DNA of 18,803 nucleotides, from positions 1 to 18,803 of the forward strand of contig JALRFZ010000299.1 of the NCBI GenBank assembly GCA_023253615.1, written 5' to 3'. Position 1 is the first letter of the stretch. Each line of letters starts with the position of its first letter. Under the pieces are notes generated by a model. The model worked only from the letters and a program-made list of their open reading frames with translations, searched no databases and was not told where the DNA came from. Shown here piece by piece: positions 6,438 through 12,978 of the stretch. The translations under genes and the position numbers were made by a program. Source of the DNA: Verrucomicrobiales bacterium (GTDB lineage Bacteria; Verrucomicrobiota; Verrucomicrobiia; Verrucomicrobiales; DEV007).

Positions 6438-7469
6438 TCAGCCGCCGTTGCGGCCTTCCATCTTGCTGTAGCAGACGGATTGGCAGGGCATGTCCCAGTA
6501 GCCCTTCAGTTCCTCGTCGAGACGGGTGATGGAGAAGGAGATCCCGGACATTTCCTGACAGGTCACAAACGGCCCGATGAGCACGTCGTAGATTTTCAGG
6601 CCGCGTTCGGTGAGGATGGCCTTGGCTTTGCGCAGGGCGATGAGGAGTTCCATCATCGTCGTGGCACCGAGTGAATTGACGAGAAGCAGGACCTCGTCGC
6701 CGGGCGCGAGGGCGGCGACTTCCTCATCCTTCTCGAAATCGGCGAAGATCAGGTCGAGCATCTGCGCGGTGAGCTCGTCCGCCGTGGTCATGGGGATCTC
6801 CCCCACCCCGGGTTCGCCGTGGATGCCCATGCCGAGACCGATTTTATCTTCGTCGATGTCGAAGGTGGGCTTGCCGGTGGCGGGAATCGAACCAGGCGAC
6901 ATGGAGACACCGACGGAGCGGGTCTGGAGCACGGCCTTTTTCGCGAGAGCTTCGAGTTCCTCCAGAGTGGAGACCTTCTGCGAGGCGGCCCCGGCGAGTT
7001 TCACGATGGGGACGAGACCGGCGATGCCGCGGCGGTTGTGTTTCTGAGTCGCCGGTGCGGAGCAGACGTCATCCCAGATCAGCACGGTGCGCACCTCGAT
7101 GTCATCGTCGGAAGCAAGCTCGGCCCCGAGATCGAAATTGAGGACGTCGCCGGCGTAGTTGCCATAGAGGTAGAGCACGCCTTTGCCGCGGTTCACCGCC
7201 TCGGTCGCTTCGAGGACGATGTTTGGCGGAGGGGCCGCGAAGATGTCGCCGCAGGCGGCGCCGTCGGCGAGATTGCGCCCGACGAGACCGTGGTAGATCG
7301 GCTCGTGGCCGCTGCCACCGCCGATGAGAAGGGCCACCTTGCCCTCGGGGATGTCGTTCTTCACGATGGAACGGGCACCGACGTGGCGGCATTCACCGTT
7401 GTAGGCCTCGACGAGACCCTCGACGAGTTCGTCGGCACATTTGAGGGGATTGTTGATGAGTTTTTTCAT
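6438..7469 (-). CDS. dhaK: Dihydroxyacetone kinase subunit DhaK
   Basis: 343 residues, close to the ~350 usual for the family. DhaK binds dihydroxyacetone through a covalent hemiaminal to a histidine. The sequence shows GGGSGHEPIYHGLVG (50-64, with substrate-contacting His55) and GLGMGIHGEPGVGE with the covalent His217, plus FAAPPPNIVLEA and NYAGDVLNFD typical of the fold. ATG 7469 is chosen because MKKLINNP is the conserved DhaK N-terminus; the frame extends further upstream but that part is unrelated. No clear Shine-Dalgarno site precedes it. It heads the dhaK-dhaL(-aroE) strand and is divergent from the C39-like peptidase gene, sharing a 139-base promoter region. Confidence 0.94.
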   Translation of the reverse strand: MKKLINNPLKCADELVEGLVEAYNGECRHVGARSIVKNDIPEGKVALLIGGGSGHEPIYHGLVGRNLADGAACGDIFAAPPPNIVLEATEAVNRGKGVLYLYGNYAGDVLNFDLGAELASDDDIEVRTVLIWDDVCSAPATQKHNRRGIAGLVPIVKLAGAASQKVSTLEELEALAKKAVLQTRSVGVSMSPGSIPATGKPTFDIDEDKIGLGMGIHGEPGVGEIPMTTADELTAQMLDLIFADFEKDEEVAALAPGDEVLLLVNSLGATTMMELLIALRKAKAILTERGLKIYDVLIGPFVTCQEMSGISFSITRLDEELKGYWDMPCQSVCYSKMEGRNGG

Positions 7470-7572
7470 CGGAAACAGATGGGGGGAAGGAGCGGCGGAA
7501 ATGGGCCGGACTGTTGTTGTCTCAGAGTTTGCCCGCGAAAACAAACGGAAAATGGCGGCCTCGCGATTTTGC

Positions 7573-7601
7573 GAGACACAATTGGCGGAATTCGATACAC
7601 T
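7573..7601 (+). promoter_or_regulatory. Candidate promoter placing the start site at the ATG of the C39-like gene
   Basis: GAGACA (7573-7578, four of six matches to the -35 consensus) is separated by exactly 17 bases from TACACT (7596-7601, four of six to the -10). Seven bases later comes ATG 7609, so transcription would begin on the start codon (leaderless). The same TACACT box stands eight bases before the ATG at 11000. Confidence 0.45.
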
Positions 7602-7608
7602 CCCCGGC

Positions 7609-8862
7609 ATGCGATTTCCGACCCGCGTTCCCGCCATCGCGGCCCTGATCACCTCAGGGCTCGTTGCCTTGTCCCCGCTCGAGGCACAAGAACCGCTCGT
7701 CGCGGACCTCGATCTGTTCGTGACCCTGCCGGGTGCCTATCAACTGACCCCCGACGATCTCGAAAAGCGCTTCGAGAAGGGCAACTGGAATCGCAATCCC
7801 TACTTCGAGTGGCTCACCGAGGATCGCTCGCGCGCGATCTTCCAGAAGAAGAATCTCGGCAATCTGAAGGTCGATCTCACCCTGCTCCAAGGCGCCTTCA
7901 AGGTCGAGGAGGCGGTCGTCGATTTCAAGGACGGCAAATTCCTCGGGGTGACCATCTCGATTTTCAACCGCGGCGACGGGGGCTCGATCTCCATGGCGGA
8001 TTACGACCAGCGGTTCCAGGCGGTGGGACGCCATCTCGGCACCCAGCTCCAGATCCGCCCCACGAAGCGCGAAGGCAAACCGAGCCAAGGACTGCTCACG
8101 ATGGGATACTCGTGGATCTCCGCCCGCGGCAAAGCCGTCCTCGAGCGCAACGCCCCTGAAAACGCTCCCGTGGAATATCTGCGCATGCGCCTCGCGAAGC
8201 GCGACGCGGGCGGTGTCTACGAAGCCGCGATGCAGGATCGCGCCGGAGCCACGGTGAAACTCTCCGAACTGCCTCTGAGGGTGAAGAAAAGCGGCGACGG
8301 CGACGTTTTCATCGCGGGCGTCCCCATGGTCGATCAAGGAGCCAAGGGCTATTGCGTCGTGGCGTCGGCGCAGCGGCTTTTCGAATACTACGGCATCGCC
8401 TGCGACATGCACCAGCTCGCCGAGATCGCCGGATCCGATCCCGAGCGCGGCACCAGCATCCTCGCGACGAACGAGGAACTCGGCCGCATCGACCACCTTT
8501 TCAAAACGCGCTTCACCTGTCTCGCCGTGCGCCAGGGATACCAGCTCGTCGAGCTGCTGGAGGGCCGTTATGTGGGGCCGGAGGTGCCGAAGGCGAAATA
8601 CCATGAGGCGATCCGCAAGAACATCGATCAGGGCATCCCGCTGCTCTGGTCGCTCGAGGTCGGGCAGTTTCCCGAGGATCCGCCCCTCCACGAACAGACG
8701 AGCGGCGGGCACATGCGCATGATCATCGGATACAATGAGGCGAAAAAGCAGATCCTCTTCTCCGACTCCTGGGGTGCCGGGCACGAGCTGAAACGCATGG
8801 ACGCCGAGCACGCCTACCAGGCCACGCACGGTCTCTTCGTGATGAAACCGACGACGCGCTGA
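7609..8862 (+). CDS. Secreted C39-like cysteine peptidase domain protein
   Basis: 417 residues. Residues 1-27 are a signal peptide (MRFPTRVPAIAALITSG..., ending near EAQ). Residues 28-230 are a family-specific region that I do not recognise. The C-terminal part is papain-like of the C39 type: VPMVDQGAKGYCVVASAQRLFEYYG gives the oxyanion Gln243 and nucleophile Cys249, GGHMRMIIGYN gives His368, and ILFSDSWG gives Asp386. With the triad intact it is probably an active protease or transglutaminase-like enzyme outside the cytoplasm. C39 domains in ABC exporters cut double-glycine leaders, but there is no ABC part here, so the substrate is unknown. ATG 7609 gives the signal peptide directly; upstream in-frame starts would bury it. 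It converges on the lipoprotein gene with a nine-base gap. Confidence 0.8.
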   Translation: MRFPTRVPAIAALITSGLVALSPLEAQEPLVADLDLFVTLPGAYQLTPDDLEKRFEKGNWNRNPYFEWLTEDRSRAIFQKKNLGNLKVDLTLLQGAFKVEEAVVDFKDGKFLGVTISIFNRGDGGSISMADYDQRFQAVGRHLGTQLQIRPTKREGKPSQGLLTMGYSWISARGKAVLERNAPENAPVEYLRMRLAKRDAGGVYEAAMQDRAGATVKLSELPLRVKKSGDGDVFIAGVPMVDQGAKGYCVVASAQRLFEYYGIACDMHQLAEIAGSDPERGTSILATNEELGRIDHLFKTRFTCLAVRQGYQLVELLEGRYVGPEVPKAKYHEAIRKNIDQGIPLLWSLEVGQFPEDPPLHEQTSGGHMRMIIGYNEAKKQILFSDSWGAGHELKRMDAEHAYQATHGLFVMKPTTR

Positions 8863-8871
8863 CGCCGGTTT

Positions 8872-9615
8872 TCAGGGGGCTTCGCCCTTCCGGATGATGA
8901 GCTCGGGCCGGTAGAGATCCTCGTTGCTGGCCTGGAACTCCGCCTTCAGCCGCACTTTGAAACGGGCGAGATCGACGAGGTGCCAGCGCAGGTATTTCCA
9001 CTTGCCGGTGTTCCCGTCATGCTCGATGCCCACGAGGAGATGGCTCGCATCGTGGAGCACCTTCCGCGTCTGCACGCTCGGGGTGAAATAGAAGGTGCGC
9101 AGGTCCGACTCAAGCGAACCTTCCTGCACCAGCTTCGGATCGAGATACACGACGCGACCGCTTTCCGGATGCCGGATCATCAGATCGGGGTAGCCGGCGC
9201 GCTGCAGGTTTCCCTCGGCGGTGCGCGGGTAGGCGCACTCGAGCTCGGGCGCGCGATCGATCTCCTCGATCAGCGCCGTCTCGAAATACGCGCTGACCTC
9301 GTTGATGCGGCTCTCTCGGTGCGTCACCGAGTCGGGCGCGTTCATGCGCACGAGGACGCGACCGATCGCCTCATCGAGCCCGGCGAGGATCTCGGCATCG
9401 ACCGGATCGTCGGGCGTCATCGGCAGCACCTGTTTGCCGGTCGAGATTTCGACGAGGCTCGCAAACGGCACGTCGCGGAAGGTGCCGCCACCGTTGAGCA
9501 CCGTCGTCACGAGCGCCTCCACCGTGGGTTCCTGCTCGATCACCACCTGCGGAGGGGCCTCGCGTTCGCACGCGGCGAGGATCAATCCACAAGCCATGAA
9601 AAGGTATCCTCTCAT
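8872..9615 (-). CDS. Lipoprotein with a PD-(D/E)xK nuclease-like motif
   Basis: 247 residues. The N-terminus MRGYLFMACGLILAAC is a type II signal with lipobox LAAC, so Cys16 should be lipidated and the protein anchored outside the cytoplasmic membrane. I recognise no named family. Residues 110-161 run in the order of a restriction-endonuclease-like core: a helix with acidic residues (YFETALIEEID, 110-120), YPDLMI with Asp144, a turn, then VVYLDPK with Asp159 and Lys161. This matches PD-x(n)-(D/E)xK by eye. The later region VLHDASHLLVGIEHD followed by WHLVDLARFKVRLKAEF resembles the helix-strand pattern after such cores. The start overlaps the stop of the upstream nucleoside phosphorylase as ATGA (9612-9615), implying translational coupling. 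Nuclease activity is inferred and could be absent. Confidence 0.7.
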   Translation of the reverse strand: MRGYLFMACGLILAACEREAPPQVVIEQEPTVEALVTTVLNGGGTFRDVPFASLVEISTGKQVLPMTPDDPVDAEILAGLDEAIGRVLVRMNAPDSVTHRESRINEVSAYFETALIEEIDRAPELECAYPRTAEGNLQRAGYPDLMIRHPESGRVVYLDPKLVQEGSLESDLRTFYFTPSVQTRKVLHDASHLLVGIEHDGNTGKWKYLRWHLVDLARFKVRLKAEFQASNEDLYRPELIIRKGEAP

Positions 9616-10844
9616 TCGCACAAAAATCCTGACAAAAAGCTCATTCCCGCCGCGTCCGCGTCGTTTTCGCTGCCGGCGTGGATCCGGGCGATGGGATCTC
9701 CGGCCGTGATCCGTTCGCCGACCTTCACGATGCGGTCGAATCCCACGGCGGGGTTCACGGCATCCTCGGCCTGGCTCCGACCCGCCCCGAGCGCATTGGC
9801 GGCGCGTCCGACCGCTTCGGCATCGACCCGCCTCACTTCGCCCGACCGCGGAGAACGGACCTCGCGAACCACGGGTGCGGGATGCACTTGCTCGAAGGCA
9901 TCGAGAGAGCCGGGATCGCCGCCCTGTGCCACGACCATTTCCCGGAATTTGTCGAAAGCCGTGCCGTCGTCGAGCCACGCGGCGAGTTGCTCGCGACCGG
10001 CTCCGCTCACTTCTCCCGCTAGGGTCAGCACAAGATCGCGCAGGTCCGCGGGTCCGGCTCCGCGCAGACTCTCGATCGCCTCGGCCACCTCCAGGGCATT
10101 GCCCACGGCCCGGCCGGTGGGCTCATCCATCGGGTGATAACACACCCGCGTCTCCACCCCCATCGCCGTGCCCACCTCTCGCATCGCCTCGCCGAGCAAG
10201 ACCGCGTCCTCCCGCGTCTTCATGAAGGCGCCGGATCCGTGTTTCACATCGAGCACCAGTGCATCGAGCGATTCCGCGAGTTTCTTCGAAAGAATCGACG
10301 CGACGATGAGCGGCCGGCTCGGCACCGTCGCGGTCACGTCGCGCAGGGCATAAAGTTTTTTGTCGGCTGGACAGATCGACTCCGTCTGCCCCATCATCAC
10401 CACCCCGATCCGCCCGATCTGGGCGAGAGCTTCGTCCGCCGACAGTCCGATGCGGAATCCCGGGATGGATTCGAGCTTGTCGAGCGTGCCCCCGGTGATG
10501 CCGAGTCCGCGCCCCGAGATCATCGGCACCCAGAGACCATCGCAGGCGAGGAGCGGGGCGAGCACCAGCGAGACCTTGTCCCCCACACCGCCGGTCGAGT
10601 GTTTGTCGACCACGCGCGGGGCATGCGAGGGCCAGGCAAATGAAGTCCCCGACTCCAGCATCGCTCGGGTCAACGCGGCCGTCTCACCCGCATCCATTCC
10701 CTGGAAATAGACCGCCATGGCGAAGGCCGACATCTGGTAATCCGGCATCGATCCATCGGTGAAAGCCTGCACGAGATGGCGGATCTCTCCCTCGTCGAGG
10801 GTCTTTCCATCGCGCTTCCGCTCGATGATCGTGGGCACATGCAT
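9612..10844 (-). CDS. Pyrimidine-nucleoside (thymidine) phosphorylase
   Basis: 410 residues, slightly shorter than the ~435 usual. Splits thymidine or uridine with phosphate into the base and (deoxy)ribose 1-phosphate. KHSTGGVGDKVS (81-92) is the phosphate-binding loop, and SGRGLGITGGTLDKLES (110-126) matches the family signature S-G-R-x-L-x2-T-G-G-T-x-D-x-L-E in full. The glycine-rich loop and the C-terminal alpha/beta domain (PVVREVRSPRSGEV, VGFDRIVKVGERI, GDPIARIHA) are present. deoA and pdp cannot be separated by eye, so no symbol is given. ATG 10844 is chosen because MHVPTIIERKRDGK is where the family fold starts; the frame runs 33 codons further upstream. Its stop overlaps the lipoprotein start by four bases. 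It is divergent from the second AroE homologue with 155 bases between. Confidence 0.92.
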   Translation of the reverse strand: MHVPTIIERKRDGKTLDEGEIRHLVQAFTDGSMPDYQMSAFAMAVYFQGMDAGETAALTRAMLESGTSFAWPSHAPRVVDKHSTGGVGDKVSLVLAPLLACDGLWVPMISGRGLGITGGTLDKLESIPGFRIGLSADEALAQIGRIGVVMMGQTESICPADKKLYALRDVTATVPSRPLIVASILSKKLAESLDALVLDVKHGSGAFMKTREDAVLLGEAMREVGTAMGVETRVCYHPMDEPTGRAVGNALEVAEAIESLRGAGPADLRDLVLTLAGEVSGAGREQLAAWLDDGTAFDKFREMVVAQGGDPGSLDAFEQVHPAPVVREVRSPRSGEVRRVDAEAVGRAANALGAGRSQAEDAVNPAVGFDRIVKVGERITAGDPIARIHAGSENDADAAGMSFLSGFLCE

Positions 10845-10962
10845 CGCCGGAAGGATGGACCAAATGAGGCGGGGGGGAAAAGGGAAAATTTCGCCATGGC
10901 GGCGCAAGTCTCTCCTGATCGTCGGCCCGGGATTCGTGCCCAAGACCTCGTGTGAAGAAATC

Positions 10963-10991
10963 CTTGCCCTCCCCGCCCGCTTCCCTACACT
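10963..10991 (+). promoter_or_regulatory. Candidate promoter of the divergent AroE homologue (leaderless)
   Basis: TTGCCC (10964-10969, four of six to the -35) is 16 bases before TACACT (10986-10991). ATG 11000 follows after eight bases, placing the expected transcript start at or next to the start codon. The -10-like hexamer and its distance to the ATG repeat the arrangement found upstream of 7609. Confidence 0.42.
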
Positions 10992-10999
10992 CCGCCGTC

Positions 11000-11881
11000 A
11001 TGGCGAAGGAATTGAATTTCAAACAGGAACTGGTGGGTTGTTTTGGTTTTCCCGTGGCGGAAAATCCGACCCAGGCGATGATCGAGCCGGCCTTCCGGGC
11101 GATGGGGCTCGACTGGCGCTACCTCACCCTCGAGGTGCGGCCCGATGATCTCGCCGCCGCCGTCGCCGGAGCCCGCGCCTTCGGTTTCCGCGGATTCAAC
11201 TGCACGATCCCCCACAAGGTGGCGGTGATCCAGCACCTCGACGGACTCGGCGAATCCGCCTCGCTCATGGGCGCGGTCAACTGCGTGGTGAACCGCGACG
11301 GGCGTTTCATCGGCGAGAACACGGATGGCAAAGGATTCGTCTCCAGCTTCCGCGAACTGGCCGACCCGGACGGAAAATCGCTCGTCCTTCTCGGCGCGGG
11401 AGGCGCGGCACGCGCCATCGGTGTGGAGATGGCGTTGGCGGGATGCTCGAGCATCACCCTGGTGAACCGCGATGAAACCCGTGGCCGCGAACTCGAGGCA
11501 CTTTTCTCCGGACCGCTGCGCGAGGCGGTGAAGGCGTCCGGTCGCGATCTCTCGGTGACCTTCGTGCCCTGGCACGGCGATTTCCGCGTTCCCGAAGGAA
11601 CCGAAATCGTGGTCAATGCGACCTCGATCGGTCTTTTCCCCGATGTCGAGGCGCGCATCCCTCTCGAGATGGACTCGGTCACACCCGACATGATCGTGGC
11701 CGACGTCATTCCGAATCCCCCCATCACCCGCCTCGTCGAGGAGGCCCGTCGGAAGGGATGTCGTGTCATTGATGGACTCGGCATGCTCGTCGCCCAGGGC
11801 GTCATCGGCATCGAATATTGGACCGGCCGCACGCCCGATGCGGGCGTGATGCGGCGGGGTCTCGAGGAGGTCTTTGGATAA
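11000..11881 (+). CDS. Divergent shikimate dehydrogenase-like (AroE superfamily) oxidoreductase
   Basis: 293 residues with the full AroE fold: NCTIPHK with catalytic Lys73, NTDGKGF with Asp109, dinucleotide loop LGAGGAARA (131-139), NRDETR (156-161), NATSIGL and DGLGMLVAQGVIGIEYWTG with Gln266. The substrate side differs from true AroE. The two shikimate-binding serines of SRSPQMHN are replaced in VAENPTQAM (Asn22, Thr24), and the tyrosine of the V-Y-x-P segment is missing (VADVIPNPP). The cofactor loop has Asp158 where NADP-type AroE has Thr. Catalysis is thus conserved but the substrate, and perhaps the cofactor, may not be. A canonical aroE lies 5.5 kb away, so this copy is free to do something else, for example act on quinate or another polyol acid. 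It is followed by the Rpn-like gene after 20 bases on the same strand. Confidence 0.85.
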   Translation: MAKELNFKQELVGCFGFPVAENPTQAMIEPAFRAMGLDWRYLTLEVRPDDLAAAVAGARAFGFRGFNCTIPHKVAVIQHLDGLGESASLMGAVNCVVNRDGRFIGENTDGKGFVSSFRELADPDGKSLVLLGAGGAARAIGVEMALAGCSSITLVNRDETRGRELEALFSGPLREAVKASGRDLSVTFVPWHGDFRVPEGTEIVVNATSIGLFPDVEARIPLEMDSVTPDMIVADVIPNPPITRLVEEARRKGCRVIDGLGMLVAQGVIGIEYWTGRTPDAGVMRRGLEEVFG

Positions 11882-11901
11882 AGGCAACGACGGGCCCCAA
11901 C

Positions 11902-12930
11902 ATGGAAGAGTCCGGCGAATCGATCCACCAACCGCACGACAAGCTCTTCAAGGCGGGCTTTTCGGATCCGGTCGATGCCGGGGCCTTTCTGCGCTGGCGG
12001 CTCCCGCCCGCCCTCGTCGAGGCAGTGGACTGGGAAGGGCTACGGCTCGAACCGGGCTCGTTTGTCGATTCGCAGTTCCGGCTGAGCGAAAGCGACCTCC
12101 TCTTTTCCGCCCCCTTTCTCGATCCGGAACCAGGCGGAGGGGATGCCTGTTATTTCTATTTCCTCCTCGAACACTTCAGCGCCCGCCCACGTTTCGCCGC
12201 GCTTCAGATTCTCCGCTACCTCGTCCGGATCTGGGAAAATCACCTCTCCACGGAAAAGGCATCGGACCGCCCGCCGGAGCGCCTTCCTCCGATCATCCCG
12301 TTGGTCGTCGCCCAAAATTCCGCGGGCTGGGACCTCTCACCCCGTTTTGCCGACCTCGTTCATCTACCCCGATCGTGCGAAGAAGTGTTGCGTCCCTTCA
12401 CTCCCGATTTCGCCTTTTCCCTGCTCGAACTGGCGGAGGTGCCCTACGATGCGATCGCGGGAACCCCCTCCGGGATCCTCGCCCTGCGTGTTCTCAAGGC
12501 CGAACGAAGCGGTGAACTCCTCGGGGACGCCGTGTGGGACGAGGTCCTCCTTTCCCGGGTGGCGAGAGGACTTTTCGAACGCGTCCTGCGTTACCTCATG
12601 GGCGGTGGCATTGACAAGGAGGCCTTCCGCCGTAGGTTGGAAATGGTCTCCGAACCCCGTATCCGCAACGCAGCCATGACTCTCGCCGAACAATTCGTCA
12701 AGGAAGGCATCGAGAAAGGCATCGAGAAAGGCATTGAGAGAGGCATTGAAAGAGGCATCGAAGCGGGCAAGCGCTCCGATATCGTCGAGGCCCTCGAAGT
12801 CCGCTTTGGCTGCGTGCCGGAAAAGGTGCGGGAAGCGATTTCGGTGGTTCGTGGCGAAGCCCGCCTCCGCCATCTCCATCGCGCCGCCATCCTCGCGGCC
12901 AGTCTGGACGAGTTTGCAAAGGAGTTGTGA
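11902..12930 (+). CDS. Rpn/YhgA-type recombination-promoting nuclease-like protein (Transposase_31 family)
   Basis: 342 residues. The N-terminal half matches the PD-(D/E)xK family of E. coli RpnA: HDKLFKAGF (12-20), SESDLLF with Asp65, and FLLEHFSARP with Glu90 followed by LQILRYLVRIWENHL. Family members usually have E-H-Q-S at this point; here it is E-H-F-S, so the third active-site residue is Phe92, which may weaken or abolish cleavage. Residues ~269-288 are five GIE(K/R/A) units encoded by 12-base tandem repeats, a low-complexity linker seen in many Rpn proteins. The C-terminal part (VEALEVRFGCVPEKV...) resembles the DUF4351-like helical end. It lacks terminal inverted repeats, so it is not a mobile element itself. 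ATG 11902 is chosen because the family N-terminus (HQPHDKLFK) follows directly. Confidence 0.85.
   Translation: MEESGESIHQPHDKLFKAGFSDPVDAGAFLRWRLPPALVEAVDWEGLRLEPGSFVDSQFRLSESDLLFSAPFLDPEPGGGDACYFYFLLEHFSARPRFAALQILRYLVRIWENHLSTEKASDRPPERLPPIIPLVVAQNSAGWDLSPRFADLVHLPRSCEEVLRPFTPDFAFSLLELAEVPYDAIAGTPSGILALRVLKAERSGELLGDAVWDEVLLSRVARGLFERVLRYLMGGGIDKEAFRRRLEMVSEPRIRNAAMTLAEQFVKEGIEKGIEKGIERGIERGIEAGKRSDIVEALEVRFGCVPEKVREAISVVRGEARLRHLHRAAILAASLDEFAKEL
12706..12765 (+). repeat. Five 12-base tandem repeats inside the Rpn-like gene
   Basis: Units of the form GGCATYGARARA begin at 12706, 12718, 12730, 12742 and 12754; the last is degenerate (GGCATCGAAGCG). They encode GIEK, GIEK, GIER, GIER, GIEA. 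Because the unit is a multiple of three, copy-number change would lengthen or shorten the linker without frameshift. Confidence 0.9.
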
Positions 12931-12978
12931 GGTCCGCGGCGTTTCCCGTTTCCGACCCGCCGGGATCCACCGGTATCG

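Noticed and set aside
6819..8159. Long plus-strand frame covering dhaK antisense and the start of the C39-like gene
   Set aside because: Two well-supported genes in other frames explain the same DNA, and the translation is low-complexity and charged.
8980..10137. Plus-strand frame opposite the lipoprotein and nucleoside phosphorylase genes
   Set aside because: It is antisense to a gene with a full family signature and shows no domain of its own.
11902..12930. Insertion sequence or transposon around the Rpn-like gene
   Set aside because: The family is often labelled transposase, but I see no terminal inverted repeats or target-site duplication, and the composition matches the neighbours.
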